From an uncultured Roseobacter sp. (GTDB lineage Bacteria; Pseudomonadota; Alphaproteobacteria; Rhodobacterales; Rhodobacteraceae): 64,000 bases of DNA. Below the pieces are notes generated by a model. The model searched no databases. It was not told the DNA's origin and saw only the letters and a list, made by a program, of their open reading frames with translations. The stretch is from contig NZ_CANLXG010000001.1 in the NCBI RefSeq assembly GCF_947495025.1, positions 1,302,001 to 1,366,000 of the forward strand, given 5' to 3'. Shown piece after piece: positions 40,249 to 49,844 of the stretch; within the stretch, counting starts at the first letter, position 1, and every line of letters begins with the position of its first letter. The translations under genes and the position numbers were made by a program.

Positions 40249-40824
40249 ATGAAAAATCTCGTTTCTGCGCTCGTTTATACGGCCCTCAGCCTGGGCGCAA
40301 TCACAGGCGCTACTGCCGCATACGCCGATCTGGACGCCGCCGCCCTGCTGCGCGAGGGTGATATGAAGAAGCTGGTCATCCATGAGGTGCCCGAGGCCAC
40401 GTCAAACGCCCAGTTCGATCTGGCCGATGGCGCGGGCAAGACATCACTTGAAGCATGGCGCGGCAAGTATGTGCTGCTGAATTTCTGGGCCACGTGGTGT
40501 GCCCCGTGCCGCAAGGAAATGCCCATGCTGTCCGAACTGCAGACCGAATTCGGCGGTGAGGACTTCGAGGTTCTGACCATCGCCACGGGGCGGAACTCAC
40601 CGGCGGGCATCCAGAAGTTTTTTGAGGAAACCGGCATTTCGAACCTGCCCCGCCATCAGGACCCCAAACAGGCGCTGGCCAGCCAGATGGGTATCTTCGG
40701 ATTGCCGATCACGGTTCTGATTGACCCGGAGGGCCGCGAGATCGCGCGGCTGAGGGGGGACGCAGACTGGTCTTCGGACAGTGCAAAAGCGATCCTGGCC
40801 ACTATTCTGGGCAGGAACAGCTGA
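40249..40824 (+). CDS. TlpA-like thiol:disulfide oxidoreductase
   Basis: 191-aa exported thioredoxin-fold protein. The signal peptide covers about residues 1-26; the redox motif [13 protein letters not shown] is near residue 83, and the cis-Pro loop is GLPITVLID. It probably acts in periplasmic disulfide reduction, for example in cytochrome maturation; the partner is unknown. GAGGGG precedes the ATG. Divergent from argH. Confidence 0.9.
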   Translation: MKNLVSALVYTALSLGAITGATAAYADLDAAALLREGDMKKLVIHEVPEATSNAQFDLADGAGKTSLEAWRGKYVLLNFWATWCAPCRKEMPMLSELQTEFGGEDFEVLTIATGRNSPAGIQKFFEETGISNLPRHQDPKQALASQMGIFGLPITVLIDPEGREIARLRGDADWSSDSAKAILATILGRNS

Positions 40825-40835
40825 ATATTGCCGGT

Positions 40836-41897
40836 TCAGGCCGCGCGGATCATCAGCGCGGCCTCAGCGGCAGTGAGACATCGTCTGGCGTGAACGCCAT
40901 AGCGCCAGGGGTCTGACACAGCTTCGGGAATCACAGACGTGAGCCGCGCTCTGTCGCCGGAATCCAGAAGATCAGGTCCGGTATCGGCGGGATGGAAGCT
41001 CTCGGTCGCTACCCCGTTGGCCCAGAGCACGTTATGGGTCGGTAACAGCAGATGGAAATAGGTCACCTGTCTCGCGCCTGTGTCGCGGACAATCCGGTCG
41101 CCGTTGATCAGGTCACGGGCTGCGACAAGTACTTCGTCAGTGTTGAAAAGGTCCCGTGCCACGGCACCTCTGATCAGCATCCGGTGCGCCGGAGAGACCA
41201 GCAGCTCCTGATCCGGTATTTCGATACCCAGTGCGCCAGTCCGGAACCTGACCGGTCTCAGTGCGGGCATTGCAAAAAGCCGCGCTCCTGACATGTGACG
41301 CCGCCCCAGCCAGCGTACAGGCTGCGCACCATTATCGCGCGTCTGAACCAGATCGCCCGGGCGCAGCGCTTCGACAGGGACCTGCCCGCGCGGCGTGCTG
41401 ATCCGTGTGCCTGGCGTAAAACAAATGACACGTCCGCTTTCCGGCTCGTGTCCCGCAGTGGTTCGCGCGTTGCAGTGGACCACCCACATTTCGGTATTCC
41501 GGGGCGGCAGCTCGTCCAGAAACATCAGCAGTGGCGGCGTCCCGGCACCTGTACTGATGAGCGTTACCGTATAACTTGCCAGCCCGTCAGTGATGACAAA
41601 GCTGCTCTGGGCGTGCGTGTTCTGCCGATCGTCATCCTGCCTTCCCGTGTCGCCCTTCTGGCCCGTCACTGTGCCAACGAGGCGCTGAACAGCGCGCGCT
41701 GCACGCCGCCGAAGGTCTTCTGCGCCCTCTGCCGCATCGAGACGCAGTACGCCGGATGGTCCGTCTACCTGAACCGCATCGCCCTGCCAGGACCATGACA
41801 CACCCGTACCAAGCGCCTCGACCGGTGCGGGCATGAGCCCGTCCACTTCGGTCTGCGCCCATGAGATGACAAAAGTGCCCCGCACGCCCGACTTCAT
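40836..41897 (-). CDS. Hint-domain protein
   Basis: 353-aa protein. The N-terminal about 155 residues are of no known family, followed by a Hint (hedgehog/intein-type) domain beginning CFTPGTRISTPRGQVPVEALRPGDLVQT (quoted in part: CFTPGTRI, GDLVQT) with SPAHRMLI and THNVLWANG. The catalytic Cys and the block-B-type His are present. Hint proteins are numerous in Rhodobacterales, where they may autoprocess secreted products. Convergent with the TlpA-like gene. Confidence 0.85.
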   Translation of the reverse strand: MKSGVRGTFVISWAQTEVDGLMPAPVEALGTGVSWSWQGDAVQVDGPSGVLRLDAAEGAEDLRRRAARAVQRLVGTVTGQKGDTGRQDDDRQNTHAQSSFVITDGLASYTVTLISTGAGTPPLLMFLDELPPRNTEMWVVHCNARTTAGHEPESGRVICFTPGTRISTPRGQVPVEALRPGDLVQTRDNGAQPVRWLGRRHMSGARLFAMPALRPVRFRTGALGIEIPDQELLVSPAHRMLIRGAVARDLFNTDEVLVAARDLINGDRIVRDTGARQVTYFHLLLPTHNVLWANGVATESFHPADTGPDLLDSGDRARLTSVIPEAVSDPWRYGVHARRCLTAAEAALMIRAA

Positions 41898-42120
41898 AGC
41901 CCGTTAACCTGTTTTTCTTGTTGTTAACTCTTCATTAACCAACGCGAATCGCTGTGTGAAGTCTTTTTATTCATTGATTCCAGTAAGTTGCTATGACCGC
42001 CGACTCAAAACTGTTGCATGACGGGCGCGCATTCGCAGTCAAATTCCCGCAAATGGCGAAAACAAGCTGAGGATTTTAAATACGTTTCGCGTCAGGGTTG
42101 CGCGCCCTGATCGCCCCCTG

Positions 42121-43215
42121 TCATGCCCATGGAAGCATCACAATATTGCCGACATGTTTTTTGTCGGAAAAGCTCTTCTGAGCCTGTGCAATGTCAAAAA
42201 GCGGGTACGTCGCCGCTACGAGCGGGCGTAGCCCTCCCCGTTCAATATACCCAACGAGAGTACGGAAAGTCTCTGGCGGCAGAACCGTGGAGCCGGTGAA
42301 TGTCAGGTCGCGCAGGTACAGCGTACGCAGATCCAGTTCGACCATGGGACCCGCGATCGCCCCGGAACAGGTGTAACGGCCGCCGCGTTCCAGAACATCG
42401 ATAAGCTGCGGAAAACTGCCTCCACCAACGATGTCCGCAACCACACTGACGCTGCGCTGACCGATGACCTCCTCCAGAGCGGACGCCAGATCCGCAGGCG
42501 CTCTCGGCAGAATGGCCGCAGGCTTCAGCTCGGCGATCTGCGCGTGTTTGCTTTCACCGGCGAGGCACACCACCCGCGCCCCGCGCTGGCCAGCGAGCTG
42601 CGTCAGGGCAGAACCTACGCCACCGGAAGCGCCGGTGACCAGCACAGTGTCTTCTGCCGTAACGCCGGCACGCGTGAGCATCCCTTCGGCAGTGCTGTAC
42701 GAACAGGCAAAGGTCGCCAGTTCTGCGTCGCTCATCGGGCTGCTGACAGGCACTGCGTTACGGTAATCCACGGTCATAAATCCGGAAAAACCGCCGTCGC
42801 ATTCCGACCCTACGTAACCGGTTTTCGTCCGGTCCAGCGGGTTATCCCAGTCGCGCAGCCAGCAATCTACCATCACACGCTTTCCGATCAGCGACCGGTC
42901 GGCTTCGGATCCGGCGGCAACCACCTCGCCGACGACATCGGCCCCCTGAATGCGGGGCAGGCTGATCGGCGCACCGCCCCAGCCGGACGAATCCCCGCCT
43001 GCATCAACTGCTTCGTCTGTGGCGCCGGTCACTGAACTGGAATACCAGCCGGTGCGTGTGTTGATGTCAGTATTATTCACGCCGCAGGCACCCACACGGA
43101 TCAGAACGTCCCGTGGACCCGGGTGCGGGACGGGCCAGTCTTCGCGCAGTTCGAGCGCTTCCGGACCACCGTGTTTTGTCAGGACAACAGCGCGCATCGT
43201 TTCGGGTACAGTCAC
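42121..43215 (-). CDS. medium-chain dehydrogenase/reductase (zinc-binding dehydrogenase family)
   Basis: 364-aa MDR oxidoreductase. GroES-like N-terminus with VGACGVNNTDINTRTGWY, Rossmann fold with VTGASGGVGSALTQLAG. It belongs to the quinone oxidoreductase/alcohol dehydrogenase group and probably uses NAD(P)H; the structural-zinc Cys cluster of classic ADHs is not obvious. GTG at 43215 follows AAAGAGG. Substrate unknown. Confidence 0.85.
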   Translation of the reverse strand: MTVPETMRAVVLTKHGGPEALELREDWPVPHPGPRDVLIRVGACGVNNTDINTRTGWYSSSVTGATDEAVDAGGDSSGWGGAPISLPRIQGADVVGEVVAAGSEADRSLIGKRVMVDCWLRDWDNPLDRTKTGYVGSECDGGFSGFMTVDYRNAVPVSSPMSDAELATFACSYSTAEGMLTRAGVTAEDTVLVTGASGGVGSALTQLAGQRGARVVCLAGESKHAQIAELKPAAILPRAPADLASALEEVIGQRSVSVVADIVGGGSFPQLIDVLERGGRYTCSGAIAGPMVELDLRTLYLRDLTFTGSTVLPPETFRTLVGYIERGGLRPLVAATYPLFDIAQAQKSFSDKKHVGNIVMLPWA

Positions 43216-43378
43216 GGCATCACCTCTTTCGCCTGGTTTTCTCCGGTGGTCCGGACCGGTGTCACACACCTTTTCCGCGCCTGCCAGAAATTTCCATGGC
43301 CGGGCACCGTGTCTTTACCGAAAATTTCTGTTCCCGCGTCATGATCGAGCCGGCGCCAGAGGCGCGAGGGGAAAGCAG

Positions 43379-43735
43379 ATGACGCGGAAAGAAATACTCT
43401 GGATCTATCTCAGCGGGCTGACAGAGCTCGCGCTCTGTGCACTGGGCTGGACCATTTTGCTGATGCTGCCATTTGCCTGTCTCCTGCGGGCGATGGAGCA
43501 AACGGCTGACCCCGGGAGCGCATTTCTCTTTGTCTTTTCATCCGCCGTCATGATGGCGCTCTGGCCCGGCCAGAGCTTCTGGACCATAGAGCGCAGGACA
43601 CGCCAGGGACAGATCCACAGCATCATCGGCAGACCAAGCGACGATGATATCGCCGCTGCCGCCCGGATTGCGGCCCGACACGACCACTCCCGGGCAGATG
43701 TAAAACCAACCAATAGCTTGCCACTCAAATCCTGA
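43379..43735 (+). CDS. small membrane protein
   Basis: 118-aa protein with two transmembrane segments (about residues 8-34 and 46-64) and a polar C-terminus containing RRTRQGQIHSIIGRPSDDD. No family recognised. Its stop lies about 24-28 bp from the left junction of the Tn7-like element, so before insertion it would have been convergent with nrdJ. Confidence 0.7.
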   Translation: MTRKEILWIYLSGLTELALCALGWTILLMLPFACLLRAMEQTADPGSAFLFVFSSAVMMALWPGQSFWTIERRTRQGQIHSIIGRPSDDDIAAAARIAARHDHSRADVKPTNSLPLKS

Positions 43736-43758
43736 AACCTCCTATTTTTATGGACTTT

Positions 43759-43763
43759 CAGAA
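43759..43763. repeat. candidate 5-bp target duplication, left copy (CAGAA)
   Basis: CAGAA lies just outside the left end repeat, and a second copy lies just outside the right end repeat at 61641-61645. Tn7-like transposition makes 5-bp duplications. A pentamer match alone is weak; the support is its position at both junctions. Confidence 0.5.
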
Positions 43764-43772
43764 ACTATGCGG

Positions 43773-43809
43773 CGGGCAAATCTGCCATCTGACCCACACT
43801 ATTTCTTCC
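43773..43809 (+). repeat. left end of Tn7-like element
   Basis: CGGGCAAATC followed by CTGCCATCTGACCCACAC and TATTTCTTCC matches the right end on the opposite strand at about 21 of 27 positions over the second block. Such repeats are where the TniA/TnsB transposase is expected to bind. Confidence 0.55.
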
Positions 43810-43819
43810 ATAAAAAGTT

Positions 43820-43855
43820 GCGACAAAACAATACAAAGCCGCCCATGTGGGCGGC
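43820..43855 (-). terminator. rho-independent terminator of the tns operon
   Basis: On the minus strand GCCGCCC and GGGCGGC form a stem with a four-base loop, followed by TTTGTATTGTTTTGT. It lies 31 bp after the tniQ stop and inside the left end of the element. Confidence 0.75.
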
Positions 43856-43885
43856 TTCGACGTGATTGGAGGGCTTCGTGTCTGG

Positions 43886-45727
43886 TCAGTCGACCAAATC
43901 AGTTCGTCGATAGTAGAATCGACCGAGACTGTGATCGTCGACGACGGGGCGGATTCCTTTCCGATCCAGCTTGATCTTTGCGGACTTCGACAACCATTTG
44001 CGTTCGGCCGCGTACGCTTTCAGTGAGATGTGCTCCGCGAGGAACGCCTCCAATTCGTCAACCGAGAACAGCCGGACCGCAGCGCCCTTAGCATTCAGTT
44101 TCTCTCGCACGTTCAGCCATGCACCGCCATTCGGGCGCGGGATGCGTGTGAGCGCATTGAGCGCCGACCGCGACAATCCCGTCAGGCGGGCAGCTTCATC
44201 GGCTCCGACCAATCGAACGCCGTCCTGACGCGACAGAACCTCACGAACTTCGACCGGGTCGACCAGAACCCCTTTGAACTTCAATGCGGGATTGACGACC
44301 TCTACCCGCGCAAAGCTGCCCGACAGCACGCCCGAGATGATGTCGATGACCGGCCACCTGGACACCTCGGCAGCAGCCACAAGATCCAACATGCCGTCAG
44401 AGGCTTCAGAGACCTTCGTTGCGGCACTCATGAACCTATCGAGGAAGCGATCCGCATCCTCGATGGCGACTTGCTTCAGGACACCCGTTGCGTTGGGGTT
44501 CTCAGGAACCAGCCGTGGAATGATGTTTCCTCGAACGAGTTGCTGAGCCTGAACTCGGTTGCAATTCAGATAGCCAGGTAGAGCAGTGACGGGAAGCGAG
44601 TTGCGGACACGGCCCATCAGTGTTTCGCCTCCCCGACGGTCGAACACAGTCAGGCCCTGCACGCGGTTGGGATCTCCCTCGCTCAGCCCGGCCAACACGA
44701 CGGCGCGATTGATGGTCTTGGGATGATCCCCCGTCTTCCGCGCCAGACTATGAACGGTGTGAACCCTTTGCTCCTCAACCGCTGCCCCGAACAGCTGGGA
44801 TCCCGCTTCGATTGGAAAGTGGTCGAGCAGGTACTCGCGGACAACATCTCTCATAGGCCCTTGAGGTTTGCCGTTCTTGTTGAACTGGAACCATTGATAG
44901 AGGCGTCCGAACACCTTCTGCGGACCGCCTCGGATCTGCCGGGCGATGGCCTCTGACCTCACGTACTCCAGCGCCTCGCGGATACCGGATTCACCCCGTT
45001 CGGCGAATTCAAAGCCGACCTGACCTGCTTCATGCCATTGAGCCTTGGTGACTGCCCGGAGATCACAATGTGTTCCAGCAGTCATGATGACACCCAGCAT
45101 TTCGCAGGCGCGCGCCGCGAGATCGATGGGCTGGCCGTCCAACCATTGAGAGTGCCGTTCTCCCCCCAGCCGCTTTTCGATGTAGGTCTGGAGCCCGGAT
45201 GGGGAGCGGCTTTCGGATCCACGAACCAATTCCTCAAGGACATTGTCTCCGGGGGCGACTTCGGACATGAGCTGCATGTTTTCGGAATGTCGTGTGTTCT
45301 TCCGTCGATGCAGCGGAAGGTCGTGGATCGGGCATGTCCTGAAGGCCTCGATCTGCCATGCGATCCGGCCGACCCTTCGTCCATCGGACGGACCGTGACG
45401 GTCCGCATCGTCGAGTAGGCATGCCGGGCAGAAGCTGGTCTTGTTGAGGTATGCGAATTCCACATGAACCCGTTCGCCGCAGATGGACCGCATACGGCCG
45501 CCCTCGGGCAAGAACGCCATCTCCGCCAATTGGCCCGCGGACAAGCCGAAGAGGTCTGAGATGCGCCGCAGCTGATGAGGCTGCGGCACCATGATCGCGC
45601 CCTGTGGCAATTCGAGAAGCGACAGGAAACGATGGACGTCGATGTTCCCGTGGGCATGCGCCGCGCGGTTGACATAGGACGTCAGGCTTTCGCCCCGAAG
45701 GACAGGCAGGATTGGAAGAAGCGGCAT
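43886..45727 (-). CDS. tniQ: TniQ/TnsD-family target-selection protein
   Basis: 613-aa TniQ-domain protein. The N-terminus PLLPILPVLRGESLTSYVNR is the TniQ signature; zinc ligands are in FCPACLLDD and FRTCPIHDLPLH. The remaining about 450 residues include predicted helix-turn-helix segments (AEVSRWPVIDIISG and ADEAARLTGLSRSALNAL). The length fits TnsD-type proteins that recognise a chromosomal site, more than the short TniQ of CRISPR-guided elements. ATG 45727 is 2 bp after the tniB stop; a TTG two codons earlier overlaps that stop. Confidence 0.88.
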   Translation of the reverse strand: MPLLPILPVLRGESLTSYVNRAAHAHGNIDVHRFLSLLELPQGAIMVPQPHQLRRISDLFGLSAGQLAEMAFLPEGGRMRSICGERVHVEFAYLNKTSFCPACLLDDADRHGPSDGRRVGRIAWQIEAFRTCPIHDLPLHRRKNTRHSENMQLMSEVAPGDNVLEELVRGSESRSPSGLQTYIEKRLGGERHSQWLDGQPIDLAARACEMLGVIMTAGTHCDLRAVTKAQWHEAGQVGFEFAERGESGIREALEYVRSEAIARQIRGGPQKVFGRLYQWFQFNKNGKPQGPMRDVVREYLLDHFPIEAGSQLFGAAVEEQRVHTVHSLARKTGDHPKTINRAVVLAGLSEGDPNRVQGLTVFDRRGGETLMGRVRNSLPVTALPGYLNCNRVQAQQLVRGNIIPRLVPENPNATGVLKQVAIEDADRFLDRFMSAATKVSEASDGMLDLVAAAEVSRWPVIDIISGVLSGSFARVEVVNPALKFKGVLVDPVEVREVLSRQDGVRLVGADEAARLTGLSRSALNALTRIPRPNGGAWLNVREKLNAKGAAVRLFSVDELEAFLAEHISLKAYAAERKWLSKSAKIKLDRKGIRPVVDDHSLGRFYYRRTDLVD

Positions 45728-45729
45728 GA

Positions 45730-46737
45730 TCAAACCACACCTGCTTTCTTTTTCGACTTCGGATCCTGCGCTGCCCGCTGGCGCTCATACAGTTCATCGT
45801 TCTCGTCTTTGAGTTCGATCGATTGCCAATCGGCAGCGGCGAACACGTTCTGCACGATCTCGCAGCCTTCCTCCCGGCCCCACGCGATCTCGAAATGCTC
45901 CTGTCGCAGCTCATTGGAGCCGTCCTGGAGGGCACATTTGATCGCAGCGACCAAGGTCCGGACACACCGGCCAAACCGGTGACGTCCGCCATGGATCAGT
46001 CGAACAACCGTGTCCTCGTCGATCGCCGCCTCAAGGCCGGCCTTTCGCGCATAGAATTCGATCAGCTCCTTCAACGGCATATTGTCCACGCCAAACTGAA
46101 GCTCCTGGGGCCGCAGCTTGCTGAAGCGCCGGTTCACTTGGGCATCGAAGGACGTGATCCAATCAAGCCGTTCGGTGCCGCTCAGGACAAGAATGACCGG
46201 GTGATCTCCCTGCATGAGTGACTTAAGCATCTTGAACATGTTGTCGGTCTCGAGAGATGTGGCCGATTTGAACATGTCATGGGCTTCATCGAGCCACAGG
46301 ACGCTGATACCCATGACCGCCAGCCTGTGCCGCACCATGGCCCAGATATCATAGACCTTGGCCCGATCGCTTACGGTATCCACGCCCAGCTTGCGGAGAA
46401 CCTGGCTGCCGAGGCTGCGAAGTGTCGCCGGGCTTTCGACCTTCACATGAAGATAGCGAGGCGCACCTGTTTCGGGGTTGTTTTGCAGGGGTTCACACCC
46501 CTGCAAGACTTTCAGGATCGCCGTGGTCTTTCCGCCGCCGGACCCCTCGATGAGGGCGATGCCGTGGGTCTCCGTCCCCGCGGTGACGCGGATCGGCTCA
46601 TGGGTGAGCTGTCCGTGTTCGTCGACCTCCAGGAGGTCGACGAGGAGGGCTTCGAAATCACGATCACGTTCGGTGACCACATGGTGGTTGCGCAGCATCT
46701 TCATTGTTGCGGCGATCTCTTGGACTGTCTTCGGCAT
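45730..46737 (-). CDS. tniB: TniB/TnsC-like transposition AAA+ ATPase
   Basis: 335-aa AAA+ ATPase that is expected to bridge the target-bound TniQ and the transposase. Walker A is GSGGGKTT at residues 65-72; Walker B is VLWLDEAHD near 146-154; sensor-type segment is VILVLSGTERLD. C-terminal tail is basic (PKSKKKAGVV), a usual transposase contact. It lies 24 bp after tniA and is followed closely by tniQ. Confidence 0.92.
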   Translation of the reverse strand: MPKTVQEIAATMKMLRNHHVVTERDRDFEALLVDLLEVDEHGQLTHEPIRVTAGTETHGIALIEGSGGGKTTAILKVLQGCEPLQNNPETGAPRYLHVKVESPATLRSLGSQVLRKLGVDTVSDRAKVYDIWAMVRHRLAVMGISVLWLDEAHDMFKSATSLETDNMFKMLKSLMQGDHPVILVLSGTERLDWITSFDAQVNRRFSKLRPQELQFGVDNMPLKELIEFYARKAGLEAAIDEDTVVRLIHGGRHRFGRCVRTLVAAIKCALQDGSNELRQEHFEIAWGREEGCEIVQNVFAAADWQSIELKDENDELYERQRAAQDPKSKKKAGVV

Positions 46738-46761
46738 GACTTTCTCCTTTTCTGCTCGAAG

Positions 46762-48966
46762 TTATTCACCGAAATCCCAGCGGCGGCTGGCAGGCTTGTC
46801 GCCCTTGGAGGCTTCCAGCGCTTCCTTGACCGGCGATGGCTTTACGGGCTTGGAGGGCGTGATCGAGCGACCGTAGCCGTCGGCGGCCTGTGCCGTCTTC
46901 TCGGTGGTCGGCACGACATCGAAGTTCGCAACAGCCTCGTTTTCCACTGCCTTGAAGCGGGTTTCGGTCCAGGCGTGGTCCGTGATCCGGTACGAGATCT
47001 GACGCTCTGCATTCATCTCCTTGATGTCCTTGATTGCCTGGTAGATGACCTCCTCTTCCCATCCCTTGCGCTTTGCATCCTTGGCTCGCAGGGCACGGCG
47101 CGCCGCGGCCCAAGTCGATGCATCGACATCTTGGAATGTCTCGGAGACGGCCGGAACCATGTGCCAGACGCCATCGAGCTGGACCTCGATGCTACCGATG
47201 TTCTCGTCGAACCAACGGACGTCGACCGGACGTTCGCCATGCTTCAGGTACCACCGCGCGAGTTCGTTTGAATGGTACCGGACGTTGATGGCGCGAATGC
47301 CGTCCTTCTGGACGAACCGCTTGAGAGGCAAGCCGAACGCGATCCGTTTCTGCCGCAAGGTCGGAAGGGTGTGGAGCGGGTAATTGCCAGCCTCAAGGTC
47401 AGCCTCCCATTGCTGCAGAGGCGTCCGACCATTGAGACCCTCGTGGGGCGTATTGTGGTAGATATCCACGACCCAACGGACGAGGGCGAAAGACAAGTCC
47501 TCTACCGAGAGACAGGCCCGCTTCTCCGACGGATGATCCCCACGCTCCAAGACATCCCCGAAGGTGCGTCCCGAAAGCCGCGGAAGCAGGCTCAGGATCA
47601 AGGTATTGAATACCCGTTCGATGCGCCCGCGCATCGACGGTTCTCCGGCGATCGTCTGGAGCTTCGTGATGCTGAGATCCGCACAGACCGAGGTGAACAG
47701 GTCGGACTTGAATGCGCTGCCGTTGTCGACAGCGAGGATCTCCGGCTTACCCGCCATCGACCATGGTGCCAGCGAACCCACCCGGTCTGCGAACTGGCCC
47801 TTGTCACTCATCACCATACGCAGGCACTTCATGGCGCTGCTGGTCTTGGGGTTGGCGGTCAGCGTCATCCCAACGATGCAACGGGTCCGGCAATCGATCG
47901 CGACCACGAGCCACCATCGCATCTTGCCCTTGTCTAGGCCGAGAGCCTCCAGCTCCTCCTTGGAAAACATGGCGAGCAAGCCGCTCTTGGCCATGATCGT
48001 CAGAAGATCGATCTTCCATTCGTCCATCTCGACACGTTCGAACGGACGCAGGACTTCGAGCCCCGACTTTGCCGAGCGCATCTTCTTCATGGCTGCCTGT
48101 TCACCGTGGCGAGCGACCATGACGCGAAATTTGTCGAGCCGCGCGATGAAGAGGCGCACGGCTTCCCGTCCCGGCACACGCAAGGGTGGCTCATCCGTGT
48201 CCTTCCGGTGTTCGTTCTCCTCGCGGAAGGTATGCTGCACGTCGAGAACGACCTCAGAGATCGGCTTGCGCTGAAGGGTCAGGTACTCATCGCGCACAAC
48301 CTCGGCCAACAGCTTCATTTCGTCTGCGGTGAAGTAGCTGTTGCGATTTCCTTGCCGCGCGCAGTTATCGACCAGGGCTTTCTTGCCAGCCATGTTGTAA
48401 AGGCTGACCCAATGGCGAAGTGCGCGGGGGGAGACGGAATCCGGCAAGGTGACCAGGCTCTTCGTCTTTGGCTTCTTGCCTTTGCCGTCCTTCCAGAGCT
48501 TCAGTTTCGCGCTGTATTCCGGGTCGGGAAGGTGATCAGCAAGGTATTCTTCCGCACCCTCACGAATGTCCAACATTGCATCGACGATCACCTCGTCCGT
48601 CTTCTTGACCTGTCCGGCCTCGTAGAGAGCCAGGAAGCTCATCACCATTGCATGGCGCGCGCTCACGCGCTTCCGTTGCGCCTCGGGCAGCCCCGACAGG
48701 AATACGTCTTCACAGTCATCGACCGGCTGCGGACGCAGGTGTTCCGGCATGAGACCGTAGGGCGTCATCGAGATCTGTCCCGATGCATTCATGCGGTTCA
48801 GCGTGGCAAGCTCATAAGTCACCTTGGTCGCCGGGTCATCGATGACCGAGAAGGTCACCTGACTATTGGACTGATAGGCGAAGCGCCACGTCTCACCGTT
48901 CATCTTGTAGATGTGGTGCATGTCGAGGCTGAAAGCGGCGAACTCGGTTGCGAAATCTCTGGGCAT
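46762..48966 (-). CDS. tniA: TniA/TnsB-like DDE transposase
   Basis: 734-aa rve-superfamily transposase. The catalytic triad is visible as VEMDEW (D315), LAVDNGSAF (D414) and RIERVF (E450), with the D-x35-E spacing of the family; VAIDCRTRCIVG is the conserved strand between. N-terminal helical region is for end binding; the C-terminus has a Mu-type beta barrel. The start at 48966 (MPRDFATEF) avoids a 13-residue extension without similarity. It cuts and joins the 3' ends. Confidence 0.92.
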   Translation of the reverse strand: MPRDFATEFAAFSLDMHHIYKMNGETWRFAYQSNSQVTFSVIDDPATKVTYELATLNRMNASGQISMTPYGLMPEHLRPQPVDDCEDVFLSGLPEAQRKRVSARHAMVMSFLALYEAGQVKKTDEVIVDAMLDIREGAEEYLADHLPDPEYSAKLKLWKDGKGKKPKTKSLVTLPDSVSPRALRHWVSLYNMAGKKALVDNCARQGNRNSYFTADEMKLLAEVVRDEYLTLQRKPISEVVLDVQHTFREENEHRKDTDEPPLRVPGREAVRLFIARLDKFRVMVARHGEQAAMKKMRSAKSGLEVLRPFERVEMDEWKIDLLTIMAKSGLLAMFSKEELEALGLDKGKMRWWLVVAIDCRTRCIVGMTLTANPKTSSAMKCLRMVMSDKGQFADRVGSLAPWSMAGKPEILAVDNGSAFKSDLFTSVCADLSITKLQTIAGEPSMRGRIERVFNTLILSLLPRLSGRTFGDVLERGDHPSEKRACLSVEDLSFALVRWVVDIYHNTPHEGLNGRTPLQQWEADLEAGNYPLHTLPTLRQKRIAFGLPLKRFVQKDGIRAINVRYHSNELARWYLKHGERPVDVRWFDENIGSIEVQLDGVWHMVPAVSETFQDVDASTWAAARRALRAKDAKRKGWEEEVIYQAIKDIKEMNAERQISYRITDHAWTETRFKAVENEAVANFDVVPTTEKTAQAADGYGRSITPSKPVKPSPVKEALEASKGDKPASRRWDFGE

Positions 48967-49076
48967 GTTGTCGATCCTTTTTTGCGACCGTGTGGAGCCT
49001 GCCACTTGGCAAGCGGGTTCTGTTCCCGCGCGAAACCGTTTTCGCGCGGGTGAATTTCTTGATTTTCGTGAAGGCT

Positions 49077-49844
49077 CTAGGCGGCGATCATCTCCGGGGT
49101 GACCGTCGGACTGTCATCCGTATCCACCATCTGCCGGAAGGGTTTTTCCGTCTGCGCAACAGTCAACTCCGGACCGATGAGACCTCGCTTTATCGGACAA
49201 AGCATCCCTTCCCGGATGAGCCGAATGAGAGCGCGGTAGCCACGGGCCTGCATCCCCATGTCGATCGTGAGGCGTCGCAGGGTCTGTCCGACCCCTTCCG
49301 GCAACCCGCTGATCAACGAGAGCGCAAGGGCATCGGCCTCGGGGTCGGCCTCACGCACGGCAGCGAGCGTCTGGGCATTCCGCAGATCGACCTTGTCGAT
49401 GTCGCGCTCGGTGACAAGGCGAACTTCGTCAACGAAAGCCTTTTCGACGGCCCACCAGGCCACCTCCTGCATCTCGGTCAGAAAGCGGCCCGACACGAGG
49501 CGCACCTCCGGCTTGACGGTGAACCCGATCTTGGTGCCGTCGGTCAGGGTTGCGACCACGTCGAAGACATGTTGGCTCAGTTTCTTCGGATCATAGCCGT
49601 AGAAAAACCGGACCTGCTCCTGAATCGACGCGACATTCTGCATGGCGTTCAGCACGTAAAGGGCACTCAGTTCAAGCCAGCTTTCGGCTTGAACATGGTG
49701 GCCGGACCCGGCACCCAGAACCGCATGGGCCGTGCAATGGGCGGACGATGCGGCCGGCACGTTCCGATCGGCCCGTGATGTCCCGGGCATTGAGATCGGC
49801 ACATATGATGTGCCGAGGGTTTCGTTTTTCGCAGTCTCAGACAT
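49077..49844 (-). CDS. tnsA: TnsA-like endonuclease
   Basis: 255-aa protein with the TnsA-type nuclease core: ESWLELSALY (E54/E58), QHVFDVVATL (D95) and GFTVKPE (K111), a PD-(D/E)xK arrangement with Thr in place of the Gln of the Tn7 Q-x-K. In Tn7, TnsA cuts the 5' ends so that the element moves by cut-and-paste. The first about 45 residues are Ser/Ala-rich. ATG 49844 has GGAG upstream and heads the operon tnsA-tniA-tniB-tniQ. Confidence 0.8.
   Translation of the reverse strand: MSETAKNETLGTSYVPISMPGTSRADRNVPAASSAHCTAHAVLGAGSGHHVQAESWLELSALYVLNAMQNVASIQEQVRFFYGYDPKKLSQHVFDVVATLTDGTKIGFTVKPEVRLVSGRFLTEMQEVAWWAVEKAFVDEVRLVTERDIDKVDLRNAQTLAAVREADPEADALALSLISGLPEGVGQTLRRLTIDMGMQARGYRALIRLIREGMLCPIKRGLIGPELTVAQTEKPFRQMVDTDDSPTVTPEMIAA

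Noticed and set aside
43846..43862. TGTGGGCGG similar to the Tn7 terminal sequence
   Set aside because: It is one arm of the tniQ terminator hairpin and leaves no room for transposase sites; the CGGGCAA block further left matches the right end better.
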